Shown one piece after another: positions 1 to 12,128 of a stretch of DNA of 64,000 bases. Location: the NCBI GenBank assembly GCA_002900995.3, contig CM035312.1:806001-870000 (forward strand), read 5' to 3'. The notes beneath the pieces are model-generated. The model had not been told where the DNA came from, did no database searches, and saw only the letters and a program-made list of their open reading frames with translations. Position numbers and translations under genes: made by a program. Every line of letters starts with the position of its first letter. Within the stretch, counting starts at the first letter, position 1. Source of the stretch: Ganoderma boninense. Its lineage: Eukaryota; Basidiomycota; Agaricomycetes; Polyporales; Polyporaceae.

Positions 1-1465
1 CAACGGGAATGTTGGGCGGAATGCCCATCAACCCGCCCGTTCCTTCCAGAATAACGAAGTCTTCGTCCGGCCAGGCGCGGCGTGGAAACGGCGGAGTTTT
101 GGTCGTCCTCAGTCAGCCGGCACGACGGGGCAAGAGACCATCGACGAATCACAGGCCGTCCTCCACCATTGCCGGTCAGACATTGTCGCGTTGTGGAACG
201 ATCCGGTCGTCCGACAGATCCTGCGAAGACGAAAGGTACGGCTAGAAGAGGGCCCTGGATTGTGAGTATTTCCGCTGTTCAGCGCCGGCTGTGATGCGCG
301 GAGGCTGAACAGAAGCAGCTATTTGAACGACTTGGACCGAATCACCTCGATACAGTACTTCCCTTCAGATGGTGCGCTCCGTGAGGCTGTTCCGCTCCTT
401 CACACGCTAACGTAACTCTCAGACGACGTGCTGAGGGCGCGCCTGAAGACCGTCGGTGTATCGGAGTACAGCTTCCACATGGAGGCGGGTGATGAACGCG
501 GTACGGAATGGCGTATCATTGACGTCGGAGGGTCACGTTCGCAGGTCAGAACGCATTCCCTTTTCTCCGCACTGTGGTGCTGACGTGCGACATATTAGCG
601 GCGTGAGTTCAGCTGGCTCTCATGTTCATTATGCAGCGGCTCACCACCATCTATTCTCAGCTACATGGGTACCATTCTTCGATGATGGTAAGCACAGTTC
701 CTCTAGTGCATATATGCGCTGTTTATGTCTAATAACGTATGACATCTAGTGAATGGTAGGTCCTTTTGAGTTCAACGTCACGTCTGTCCAATGCCTCATT
801 GGGTACAGCTATCATCTTCCTCGCACCAATATGTGGATTTGATCAGGTTCTCGCCGAGGATAGAAGTGTGAATCGACTGGTGCGTAAACGTCAGCCCCTG
901 CACGAGTGATTCTACCGTTTTGACGGCTGTTGCACAGGAGGATAGCGTCCTCTTGTGGAAGGAGGTGTGCTCGAACAAGCTCCTTGCCAAGGTCGACCTT
1001 GTGCTTTTCCTCAATAAGTGCGACATCCTGGAATCTAAACTCAAGTCTGGTGTTCGTCTCCAAAAATACGTGCGTAGCTTCGGAGAGCGGCCCAACGACC
1101 CCGAGGTTGCCCAAAAATGTGGGTATATGCGCCTCATCGTCGTATTCCTTGAATACTCAATACCAGGCACTGTGCAGACTTCAGGAGTAAATTCAGTGCT
1201 ATCCATCGCGAGCACTCGCCCATCCCACGCAAATTTTACGGGTTTTGTACCTCAGTCACTGTAAGTTACACAACCACTGCTCTGCGCACGCGAACTCATG
1301 ACATGCCGTGTTATCAGGATACGACGACCACTGGGGGAATCATTGCTTCTGGTATGCTGTTGATACCATTTCTCGCCGCATAACGCCACCATTGACTTCC
1401 GCGCGTTCGCAATAGTCAAAGACATGGTTCTTCGCGAACATCTCCGCGCCTCGAAGCTCCTCTAA
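1..1465 (+). CDS. Heterotrimeric G-protein alpha subunit, 5'-truncated by window edge
   Basis: Membrane-associated GTP-binding switch that couples receptors to cAMP or MAPK signalling. The reading frame is open from base 2, so the start codon and P-loop exon lie outside the window. Visible landmarks in order are a helical-domain segment (DIVALWNDPVV), DLDRI, switch I DVLRARLKTVG with the conserved Arg and Thr, switch II DVGGSRSQR, WVPFFDDVNAIIFLAP, the guanine-specificity motif FLNKCDIL, the FCTSVT (TCAT) loop, and the C-terminus DMVLREHLRASKLL. Exons by reading frame are 2-261, 319-371, 423-544, 599-602, 661-687, 750-755, 809-879, 938-1118, 1178-1260, 1318-1351 and 1416-1465, and they give one uninterrupted frame. 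Two exons are only 4 and 6 nt. The switch II position that is Gln in canonical G-alpha (DVGGQ) is Ser here. The C-terminus lacks the Cys at -4 that pertussis toxin modifies. This fits one of the divergent expanded basidiomycete G-alpha paralogues. Confidence 0.9.
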
Positions 1466-4400
1466 TAGCGTGAAGGCCCCTGTTGCCACCCAAAGCCGCG
1501 TGCCTAACTGTCATCTGTAACTGCGCATGCTGTTGTTGGGTGGTCACTGACCAGAGAACTCGAGAGCGCCAGGTACGCGCACAGCTGCGTGAACCGCTCG
1601 AGATCTCCTTTTGCTTCCTTGGCCCGACACTCCGTTGCGCCCAACCCTGCTCCAACCTAATCTCCTAGCGTCAATCCCGCATACCCCTTGTACTTTGTTA
1701 CCCCTGCCCCCGCAATGCGCTGTACTCTCTGGTTCCTGTGCCTATATGCTCCTCGCGAGGCACGCCCGCTCTCGGTTCCCCCGCTCTCATGGAGTATCCT
1801 TGGAAGCGTGCCCAGATGCCCCTCTACTTGGCTACCATCTCAGTGCCAGGCACAGTCGTGCTTGTCATTCTCATGTCATTCTCCCGTCTTCCGCGTTCTG
1901 ACCGATGCATTAAAGCCGCACAGAGCCCGTATGCGGTTTATTCCCATAACCCCATCTTTCTCGCCCGCACACCCAACATGACTCCTCACGCTCTTTTCAA
2001 GCCCATTGCTGTATTCCTCGCCTAAACGCCTCTCGTTTCCCGCACTGTTTACACCCCCACGCTTTCCTTGTATAGTCTAACTTATTTTGTTATGCTCAAC
2101 ATGCTGCATGTCGCAATCGCTTGCTTACGGTTTTGCGTCCCCCGCATTCTGTGTACTACTCATTGACTGTTGCCTTACCTGCCCGCATTTGTTCGCATGT
2201 TCGTCGCATGGACTTATGTCTCCTCCCTCATTTTTCTGTGTTGCTCATATCTGCCCTCTGCCGGATCGATATCCCCGTCACTCCTTTAGTCCACGTTGCC
2301 CACTTAATCACCAAGTCAATTTCCTGGTTATAACGCCTGCCTCCACATCGATATCCTGGATCTAATTGGCATCTCGAGTTTAATCAGTATACCGGTACCG
2401 TCCGCCTTCATACGTATACCTTTCTCTGTATTACGAGGTCGTACCCTCCATGCGTTGTGTGGGTACGTACTGTACAGAGAGGCGCGGAATGGCATCCTAC
2501 ATGTATTGCTACCCGCGCGTGCCCATGCGGCACCGCCAGGTCGCAAACGCACGCGTCCAAATGGCGTCCGTCATGGATGCTCGAAGCTCGAAGCTCGAGC
2601 GCGGGATCTCTGGTAAGTTCTCCCTGCTGCACGTCTACGCATTCTGGATCTGACCAGTCTCGACCTCTTCCTCGACTGGAAGCACTAGAATTGCGTCATC
2701 GATCTTCCCTTTCGCAGGGCGCGCACACGGGCACGCACCCTAATACCCCCGCGCTACCACCGACATATCGGAGGGTTTCAAGTCCTTCATCCAATGTGAA
2801 CAATCCCGTTGGGCCGTCCGACTTGAGCACCGCGCGCAGTGCAGCGGCGATTTACTGGCAAGGGTGCAATGCCTCCCGCGATCCGCTCTCAGTGGAGATT
2901 GAGAATGCCTTTACTTACTTGGGAGGTCCGAAGATCCAAGGCGCGGCGCTCCCGAGTCCCGACGGCTTGGCCCTCAATCGCCCGCGCTCCGCCATTTCCA
3001 GGTGCGTTTTTTTGCGCGCCGGAATTGAGCGCGTTGGCGCAGTCGCGTGGCATACTTCCGGAGCACAGTGCGCCTGTGGGTCCGTATCTGCGCTCCCGAA
3101 TCCGATCGCCTAGTCCGGCCACAACGTCACAATACAGCACTGTACTTGGCAGTGCTGGCGGTGCGGCGTGCCTGGCACTACTGACAGCCGCCATTCGCGG
3201 GCGCGAGGGGTGTCTCTTTGCTCCCTGTAACCCGTCACCTGCTATGGAGATCATCAAGGCTTCCTCTGAGCGGGGGTCACGGTGGCACTTTGTGGGGGTA
3301 TGTGTCACGTAATCTCTGTAGGCCTTCGTGCGCGCATCGAACTTGACAAGCTGACGGCGACAGGAGGAAGGCAGACAAGAATATTGCTGTTTGGACGGGC
3401 CCGGTGCACAGTCTTGTGTGATGATCCTGTGTTGTCGGGGGGCTTATGTTTCGGTGCGCAGTTGGCTCTGTGTTCAAGCACGTGCTGCGCCTTGACGATT
3501 TCAGGCTTCTGCAAACGATCTCACTGTCAGTCTGCCAATGGACATGCAGGGTGCAACAAGTCGAGGCACTACGAATCCTGAGGGTCGATTCCGCTTGATC
3601 CAAAAGCGAAACACGTCCTTACCCGCGAAACGATGGCACAGTATTCAATTAGATGCGAAGTCTATCACGCAGCACTCAACCGCCTGCCGTGGCCAAGATG
3701 GTTGCTAGTGGTCGGGCCCTGGTCGTCTGTCTTGCCTGCAAGGGCATCTTCGGATCTGCTTTAGCGAGCAAAAACAGCAGGGACCTTGCCAAGTTCCGAC
3801 TCCAATATCAATGGTTCGGCGGGCGCCAAGGGCGTCGTCTACGAAACATCAGGATGCCAATAATTGGGTGAGCCGTTGGCTGCCGCTGGTACCCTGTGGG
3901 CTCCATACTGTAACTGTAGCAGCTTGAAGCCGTACCAAGCCGTTGCTGCATGAATATTTGTATTATGTGGTGTAGCCCTGGCCCAGCCTGAGGCTCGAGG
4001 TCTGGTCTTGCTATCTTCCGTCGCCGAGAAGCGTGGGGTGTAGGGATGAAGCACTGATTGTTTGAGTGGCAGGGACGCTATAGCTGTCGAAGATGACGGC
4101 ATAGGCCTGCACCATTTGGCCGCATGGTTCACTCGCTAGTGACTGCTAGTGCTGCTCAGCCAGCTCAGCGGAGATTTCTCGCCGTTGGTACATGACGCTG
4201 ACACCTGCGCGGTCTGTCTTTTCCAAACTTACATTCCTGCGACAATGAGCAAGCCATTGGTGACATGTGGGCCATCGAAGTCAAGGGGCGCAAGCGACAA
4301 CTGCAGGAGACTACCGAGCGCATACGCATAATCGACGACGAAGTACGGCGACTTATACCATTTGTATCACGAACACATGCACAGGCAGTAGCGTTTGCGC

Positions 4401-5539
4401 ATACGATGTGTAAGTCCAAGACAACCCCGTCTGCCCACAATTCCGTTCTACGGAGTTCGCCTGACGGCCACGGTCCGGGTGACTAACAGCGCTAGTCTAG
4501 ATCTCTCCTCACTTGCGCAGAGCTCGACGTTGGTGGTATGAAGTCAAGTAGTGCGACTAGTGGTCTTGCCGACAACCACGCGCGCCGCGAGGCGATACCT
4601 GCATGTCCTGGATAGCAAGTAAGTTTGTAAGTTCGACGCGTCGATGCGCTAATGAGCGCATCCGGATCTAAAAACATGCGAGGATGATGAATTTTCGGCC
4701 TAACCTGCGATTTCACTGGAACTAATCTCCTAGCCTGCGGACGCATTTCCGGCGATGGCAGAGGACCAGGTCTCGGATCTCAGGCGTGGTAGCACTCCTA
4801 TGCACCGAGAGAAGGCGGCATCGGATGGACTACACTACTTAGCGGGACACGGCGAAACCAAGCTGGGTCGTCTTCGCAACGTGCCAATGGAATGGCGGGG
4901 AGCGTGGTGCACACGTGGTGCTCGCCAGTCTCACAAGAACTTCAAGGTTCCCGGCGGACTCAAAGGGAGGTCGCACAGTCAATAGGGGCCTAATTGTCGG
5001 CCGTGTAATGGATATTGTCCACGCACGTCGGCGTGTGCGTCGACGACCCTCGTTCCCGTCGATCGGGCGCAGGTGCGATCGCGCACAAGGCCACGCGAGC
5101 GACGGGCACGAGAAACGCTCCTTAAATTGTAGGCGTTTGTGGGTCCGCGACAGGAGTGAGCTCGTTGCTTGCATCTGAAACACAAAGGTTGGGGATGTGG
5201 GGGAATGGAGAGTGGCACGGAGGAAGACGCACGGTCCGTTTGCCCGGGTGAAATGACGTGCTTTAGCTGGGGGTCCGCTGGGGCATCCATTTCGGTCATG
5301 ATAACGACGATTGCGAGGTGTCGCGGTCATGTATAGGTGTTGGTGTGAACATAGACTAGTGCGAAGCAGGATTGATACGGCTTCAGGCCGACGATCGCAG
5401 TAGGCGACAGGGCGAGACTCACTCAAGGCCAATTCAAGGGATTGGGAAGGGAACTGTTAGTACCGGCGGCGCGGAACATCGAGCAGTAGTATGCACAGTG
5501 CCATAGTTCGCGATGAGTGGAGGGTCTCATGCTCAGATT
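1466..5539. other. Gene-poor interval, no supported gene
   Basis: About 4 kb with only short overlapping ORFs and no recognisable domain. 1611-2360 is pyrimidine-rich on the + strand. At 4265-4412 (+) there is a short helical-looking ORF (starting MWAIEVKGRKRQ) that could be a stray exon, but I cannot connect it to flanking exons. No tRNA, rRNA or terminal repeats were seen. Confidence 0.5.
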
Positions 5540-5925
5540 TGTTTTGAATAGTTGATGGCATCGGCGAGATAAGGAGACAGAGAGTTCAGACACGCCAGCG
5601 GCTGAGGCTGTTGTCGAACGATTCGCCAGGCGTCTTGCGAAAGAGAAATGGCGGTGGCCTGAGATGCTGGCTGGCGTGGACGCATCGGTCCTGAAATGGA
5701 GCCTGCATGTCATCCAAGCTCGACGTTTGTGGCGGTCGTACGCCTGTGACAGAGATACCGCTGATAGTTTGTTCGTGCGAAACGAACACGAACGCCTGCA
5801 GATAGGGTTTCTGGCAGTGTACTGCGAGCGGTCCGTTGGGCTGCGGTGATCTGGGGGAGCGTCTCGAGCTGGAACATGATCGTTCATGATGACAGAACAA
5901 GATCGGCCATTTACGACAGAGGCCG

Positions 5926-6288
5926 ATGAGACGACGAGGCTGCAAATTGCATGGACCGCGCCTTCTCATGGTTCGACTGCAAACAAATTGCATGGAGGTG
6001 TCATTGATGGAGAGAGACATGTTGCATGACGCCAGGGAAAGCGTCAAAGGGTCTGTACGCAAGTGTAGATCTGTGGGCGACGTCATGGAGGTGAGCGAGA
6101 AGATAGAGGGATTGACGTACGGTATGGTGGAGCGGGGATGCTGGGAGCTCGCAGAAGTCTGCCGGCGAAGCGGACGGGTGAGTCGCGGAGATTTGGAATC
6201 CGGGTTCCTGGATCCTGGATGGCTGGAGGCTGTACGAAACGCATTCGAGGTCGGAGAGGACCAGCTGAAGCGGAGATTCAGATAGAGC
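5926..6288 (+). CDS. Possible hypothetical ORF or exon
   Basis: A 119-codon frame with an amphipathic, charged C-terminal half (VRNAFEVGEDQLKRRFR before the stop). A second open block in another + frame lies upstream at about 5540-5849 and contains TPAAEAVVERFARRLAKEKW. The two could be exons of one gene, but I find no convincing splice chain and no family resemblance. Chance ORFs are a real alternative. Confidence 0.2.
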
Positions 6289-7289
6289 ATGCCTCATGCC
6301 CGGCAAGTGTGATTCCTCGAGCGGACTCGAGGCCTGGCCGACGGAACGGAGAGGATGGATGGTGGGCCGTGGCGGACGTTGAGCGACATGGGATAAGTAG
6401 CGCGCGAACGGTTGCGGAGTGGCTGGCGCCGGAAGATGGGACGATATCTCCCGTCGGAAGGTTGCATGGAAAAACAGGTGGGATGCAGAGATTCGTGGGA
6501 CAAGAGTCGACGGTCGCGAGCTATCTCATTCTATCGAGAGATGCGCGGGCGGACCAATGGGGGTGGGCTGACTAGTAGAAATGAAGGCGGCCGGGGTAAG
6601 TAAGACATGGGCCGGAGACAATACGCCGAGAACAAAAGGTAGCGTCAGATGGCGGCGTGGATGCAGTCGGTGCGTTGGAGACAAGAGCAGGGACCAGCGC
6701 AGACCGGGGAGAGACCTGGCAGTGGCGGACTGAGACTGGACGCGGACCAAGACCGTTTTCGACCGGAACGCAGTCGGAGGCGGGACAGCGACCGCCTACC
6801 CCCCTCAAGCGCCGGCCCTGGCCTGGGCGCCCACCCGGAATCTGGGAAGGAAGGTGCGATGCCTTTTATGGAAACGAATTGATGAGTTATTAGCGGGACA
6901 AATAATTGGACGACCCATCGTTCCACCACCTCTCCCTCCTCCCCCATCTCCCTCCGAGGCCCGCCTCGTCCATCCCCTTGTCGCCCGTGTCGACCCCGTC
7001 TTCACCGACGTCCGCCCCGTGACGCGTTCATCCGCGTCCGCACCATCATCCCCCCCATAGACGAACAGTAGTCGGCAGCCCGTCCAGGTCGGCTCCCAAG
7101 GTCTGTACACCATCTTTCCACCTCTGATTCTCGTTTCACTCGCCGCTCCACCCCCCCATTCTAACTCTCCATATCTCCACTCTAGCTCACCCGACACTGG
7201 CTAATCCCATTCAATAGACCTTTTTATTCCCTCCATTTATTCGCCCCCACTGCTCGTCGTCTCTTCCTTCCCTTCCGCCCTCCCCCAAA
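6289..7289. promoter_or_regulatory. Upstream region of HMG-CoA reductase gene
   Basis: No supported gene. The last 400 bases before the start at 7290 become strongly pyrimidine-rich on the + strand (for example 6920-6970 and 7130-7289), as is common for highly expressed fungal genes. An inverted CCAAT (ATTGG) sits at about 6906. I could not identify a convincing sterol-response element by eye. Confidence 0.4.
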
Positions 7290-10200
7290 ATGCGTGCCGT
7301 TTTGCGCCCGCTGTCTACACACACCGTCTTTTCCCCCATCGAGACCATAGTCTCTGTCTTCGTCCTCGCAACCCTAGCCTATTTCCACATCCTCTCCGGC
7401 ATCAAGCACTCGTCCTTCTTCGCCTCCTCTCACACTCCTGCTCTTCGCCCCGCCTTCGCCCATCTTGCCAACGGGGAATGGGTCGCAATCTCCCAGCAAG
7501 ATTGGACAGACGCCTGGAAACATCCTGGTGGTGACCTCGACGTGTTGGAGTTGCAGCAGGTCGTCTTCACGCTTGATGACAAGACACAGCCGGTGAGTTC
7601 TAATGTTTCACTGCCCTGTCATTTCATAACCTTTTCGCCCCGCGTCTTTCATCCTCTCATCCCTAATGTATCCCTTCCTGCAAGTCGGCATGCCGCGCAC
7701 ATGGGTCCTTCGTGTATGCTGGTGCTGATGCAAACCCTTACCAGAATGCCCTTCTTGATCCCTCCGCCATCTCGCAACACCTCGTCTCCAATGTTCCCGC
7801 CCTCTCAGGCAAGGCCTATTCGTCCATGTGCCATCACCCAAACGTCTCCGGGACGTCGTGCTTTACCCATGTCTCTGGCCCTGGGGTGTCACCAACTCTC
7901 ACACTCTCGTTCACCCCCGGCACTCGGGATGATTGGTTAGGTTCGCTCAGGAAGGACAAGACTATCACTCTTGATGGTGTCAAGTACAGCATTGATGCGG
8001 GGAAACGCCAGGAGAGTATTGGCGAGATGGAGAGTAGCAAATGGGTTGCCTACGCAGTTAGCGCGCTCGTCTTGCGATTCTGGGAGCTCACCAAGGTGCG
8101 TGGTCTGCTATTGTTGCGAAGCATCGCACGCCCTGAACTTCTCAATAGAAAGCGGACTCGCTTGATATACTCGTCGTCCTCACAGGCTACGTCCTCATGC
8201 ATGTGACGTTCATGAGGTTATTCCTGTCTTCCCGGGCACTGGGTTCGAACTTCTGGCTCTCCGCAGGCATCTTCTCATCGGCAACCATTTCGTTCCTCTT
8301 CACCCTTCCTATGTGCAGATCCATGGATATTCCCCTCGATCCCATCGCTCTCACGGAAGCTCTTCCCTTCCTGGTCTGCACTGTTGGATTCGACAAGCCT
8401 CTTCGTCTCGCGCGCGCCGTCATGGCTCACCCGCACATGCTGAAGCCCCAGGACGATGGTCGCATGAAAGCGGCTGGCGACGTCATTCTTGAAGCGCTCG
8501 ATCGCGTCGGCAACGTAATCCTCCGCGACTATGCTCTGGAGATCGCCGTGCTTTTCGTCGGTGTCAACAGTCGCGTTGGTGGCCTCAAGGAGTTTTGCGC
8601 GGTGGCTGCGGCGTTGCTCGCCATGGACTGTTTGATGACTTTCACGCTGTACACCGCCGTCCTGACCATCATGGTGGAGGTACGTGTCATTAGCATCGCA
8701 ATTCCCTTTCCTGTCCTGGACGCGTCGATCGTGGCTGCGCTTGAAGCAAATGTTCCACGTGATCGCCTCCTGTTCTGCTTCTCTTGGCCCTCACCATCGT
8801 CCTTTCGCGCGTGCATCCCTGACTGTCTTATTCCAGGTTCGTCGCATTAAGAAGGTTCGGGACATGACGCGGGCCCGATCTCGGTCCAGTTCCATCACCG
8901 CTGTTACAGCCAACGGTACTGCTGTTCGCGGGGTCTTGTCTCGCAAGAGCAGCAGGCAGAGCGTTACGGAGACCGAGACGTCGAAGAACCTACGCCAACG
9001 GGCAACCGACTCGGCTATTGGTGTCAAGGGCTCGTTCCTGAAAGATGGCAGCAGGTTGCAGGAGGCGGAGGAGAACCCCATGGCGAGGCTGAAGCTGCTT
9101 CTGGTACGCAGACCTGTCGTGGTCCACCTCTGCTTCGCGCTGACATTGCCGCTATACAGATCGCGTCCTTCCTTACTCTGCACATTTTGAACTTCTGCAC
9201 TACTCTCACTCCCGCTACCGCCAACGCTCGCCATCAGAGGCATCCTCTTCGCACAGCACCGGAGGCTGTCCCCACACCCTCCGTCGACATCACTAGCCCT
9301 GCTATCGCTACAGTTCTTTCTCATCTAGCGCTGACCCAGGAGCCTGTGTTCACCGTGGAGGACTCTGAGCCTATCGATCTTGTCGTCAAGGTTGCGGCTC
9401 CTATTTACGTTCACGCTCTCCCTCTCGCCCCAGCCCCCCGTGCTTCCAACGCCAACACCGGCGAGGCAATCGAGAACTTCATGTCCTCCTGGAGCTCGCT
9501 CGTTGGCGATCCCGTCGTTTCGAAGTGGATTGTCGCGCTTCTCGCAGTCAGCGTGGTTCTCAACGGTTATTTGCTTAAGGGTATTGCGGCAGGTTCTGGT
9601 CTGGCGGCCATGCGTGCGGTACGCAGCCAAGGTGTTCGTTTCCGTTCGCGCGCGCGCTCCATCGTCAAGCTTGCCGATGAGCCCGAGGCGGAACAGGAGC
9701 ACGCGCCTACTCCTTCCGTCATGTTCATGGCCAGTGCCGCACCCATCGTGGAGGCTCCCGCACCTGCTCCCGCTCCCGAACCTGAGCACGCCCCAGTCAC
9801 CCGTCCTCCCCCCTTGACGATATTCAGCCGCCCTCTGAACTTGGAGACTGTCGACAAGAAGCTCCAGGACGCCCTTCCGATCAGATCCCCTCCCCCAGTC
9901 GAGCCTATCACTCCGGAGTCGCGCGAAGTCGAACCTACCGAGGTCGAGGTGCGCTCCCTTGCAGAATGTGTCGACGTCTTCGAGAACGGTCCCCGCCCTG
10001 TGTCGGTCGCGCTCAAGACGCTGAACGACGAGGAGGTCATCCTTCTGTCCCAGACTGGCAAGATCGCTGCGTACGCCCTCGAGAAGATGCTCGGCGACTT
10101 CGACCGCGCCGTGCGGATCCGTCGTGCCCTCATTTGTAAGTGATCGTCTTTGCTTTCGCATGATGTTCCTGGAGACAGACGTGGCTGACACGACGTGTCC

Positions 10201-11522
10201 TCAGCCCGTGCTTCGCGAACCAAGACCCTGGAGAATTCGCTCATCCCGATGAAGGACTACGACTACTCCCGCGTGATGGGCGCATGTTGCGAGAACGTCA
10301 TCGGCTTCATGCCCTTGCCCCTCGGTATCGCCGGCCCGCTTAAGGTTGACGGCCTCCTATACCCCATCCCGATGGCCACCGCCGAGGGCACGCTCGTAGC
10401 GTCGACGTCTCGTGGCTGCAAGGCGCTGAACGCCGGTGGAGGTGTCACGACTGTTCTCACCGCCGACGGCATGACGCGCGGGCCTGCAATTGACTTCCCC
10501 TCGATAGTGCGCGCGGCAGAAGCGAAGGCATGGATCGAGTCGGACGACGGGTACGCGACGATCAAGGCGGAATTTGAGTCGACGTCGCGATTCGCCAAGC
10601 TGCAGAAGATCAAGTGTGCACTCGCTGGGCGGACGCTATTCGTGCGGTTCGCGACGCGGACAGGAGACGCGATGGGGATGAACATGATCTCGAAGGCGAC
10701 GGAGAAGGCACTGGAGGTACTGAGCCACGAGTTCCCCGAGATGGTCGTACTCGCGCTGTCGGGCAACTACTGCACGGACAAGAAGCCGGCGGCGATCAAC
10801 TGGATCGAGGGCCGCGGGAAGAGCATCGTCGCGGAGGCGGTCATCCCCGGGAAGGTCGTCAAGAGCGTGCTCAAGACGACGGTCGAGGGCCTGTGCAACG
10901 TGAACACGAAGAAGAACCTCATCGGGAGCGCGATGGCGGGCGCGGTGGGCGGGTTCAACGCGCACGCGGCGAACATCCTCACTGCGGTCTTCCTTGCGAC
11001 CGGCCAGGACCCCGCGCAGAACGTGGAGAGCTCGAACTGCATGACCCTCATGGAGCCGTGAGTACTTGTTTGTTTGTTGTTGTCACGAAGCTGTTGTTGA
11101 CGGAGGATGTGTCGGACAGAACAAACGGCGGCGAAGACCTGCTCATGACTGTCTCCATGCCCTGTATCGAGGTTGGCACCGTTGGTGGCGGCACGATTCT
11201 CGAGCCACAGGGTGCCGTGCTCGACATGCTCGGTGTCCGCGGTGCGCACCAGACGAACCCCGGGCAGAACGCACAGCAGCTCGCTCGCATCATCGCGTCG
11301 GCGGTCATGGCGGGCGAGCTCTCGCTCATCTCTGCGCTCGCTGCCGGCCATCTCGTCCGCGCGCATCTCGCGCACAACCGCTCGCAGCTCAACACGCCGA
11401 TGCCCTCGCGGCCGCATACGCCCGGCCCCGAGGACGCGTCGCACGTGCAGCAGCTGCCGACGCCGAGCGCGAGCGATGACAAGCGCATCACTGCGCAGGG
11501 GTACGTTGTCGAAGCGAAGTGA
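7290..11522 (+). CDS. HMG1: 3-hydroxy-3-methylglutaryl-CoA reductase
   Basis: Integral ER-membrane enzyme that reduces HMG-CoA to mevalonate with NADPH, the committed step of sterol and isoprenoid synthesis. Exons 7290-7592, 7685-8095, 8149-8679, 8837-9103, 9160-10135, 10205-11057 and 11120-11522 keep one frame and give about 1247 aa. A first membrane segment is at residues 11-35. The sterol-sensing domain is in exon 3 ([18 protein letters not shown] through [14 protein letters not shown]). A variable Pro/Ala-rich linker ([11 protein letters not shown]) follows. The catalytic domain carries [16 protein letters not shown], the catalytic Glu in [16 protein letters not shown] motif DAMGMNM, Lys in DKKPAAINW, Asp in [19 protein letters not shown], and His in [13 protein letters not shown]. 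All active-site residues are present. The sterol-sensing domain suggests sterol-regulated turnover. The Derlin pair further along encodes general ERAD factors, but I infer no direct link. Confidence 0.97.
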
Positions 11523-12128
11523 TTCTGAGCCCTGAGGCCTGAGCCCCGAGGCATGGTCCGGACCAGCTGTCGTTTTGTTTGCTTGTCGATGCTTTGCTTA
11601 GGCGGAGAGCGCTGTTGCTGCGCCCTCCGCGTCCCATATACTCACCCACCGTTCGACTTTTTTTTCTGCCCTTCACTCTTCGCCCTTTTGATCTATGTAT
11701 TGATATCCCCATCACAACTGCACACCGCACATTATACAACACACGTCGTCGCTACCTTCATCTCTGCTTCGCACTCATCTCCATCTGTGACCCTGACCCT
11801 GACCATGACCCGGATCACACTCGCGACCACACATACATATATGCATATTCGTTACCCATACGCACTACTACTTAGTCGGTACTTACTAGGCCATTGTACA
11901 GTACTACTTCTTGCACTACGAATGCAATGGATAGAATTGCTCGTTGATAACGAGCTCCGGAATATGTAGCGTCGGAAGTTGGTGTGCTTGTGTGCGTGGA
12001 GTTCACTGCGCGAACGGTGAATACATGGATCCGTGTAAATCGTACAACTCGTATTGTGTCTAGGTTAGGTTGCATACCCTTTCTAATTAATATCTACCAA
12101 TACATTCAGCAACCGCCTCGAGGTTCGC
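11523..12128. other. Convergent 3' intergenic region
   Basis: Lies between the HMG-CoA reductase stop and the dehydrogenase stop. AT-rich from about 11640, with a short imperfect repeat of TGACCC/TGACCA units at about 11785-11812. No ORF of note. Confidence 0.5.

Noticed and set aside
544..690. G-alpha gene as a pseudogene because switch II seemed to shift frame
   Set aside because: A 4 nt exon with consensus GTGAGT donor restores the frame and family sequence. A splicing explanation fits better.
5586..6290. 234-codon minus-strand ORF
   Set aside because: Ser/Pro/Arg-rich with no hydrophobic core or conserved pattern, and it overlaps equally good + frames. It looks like chance.
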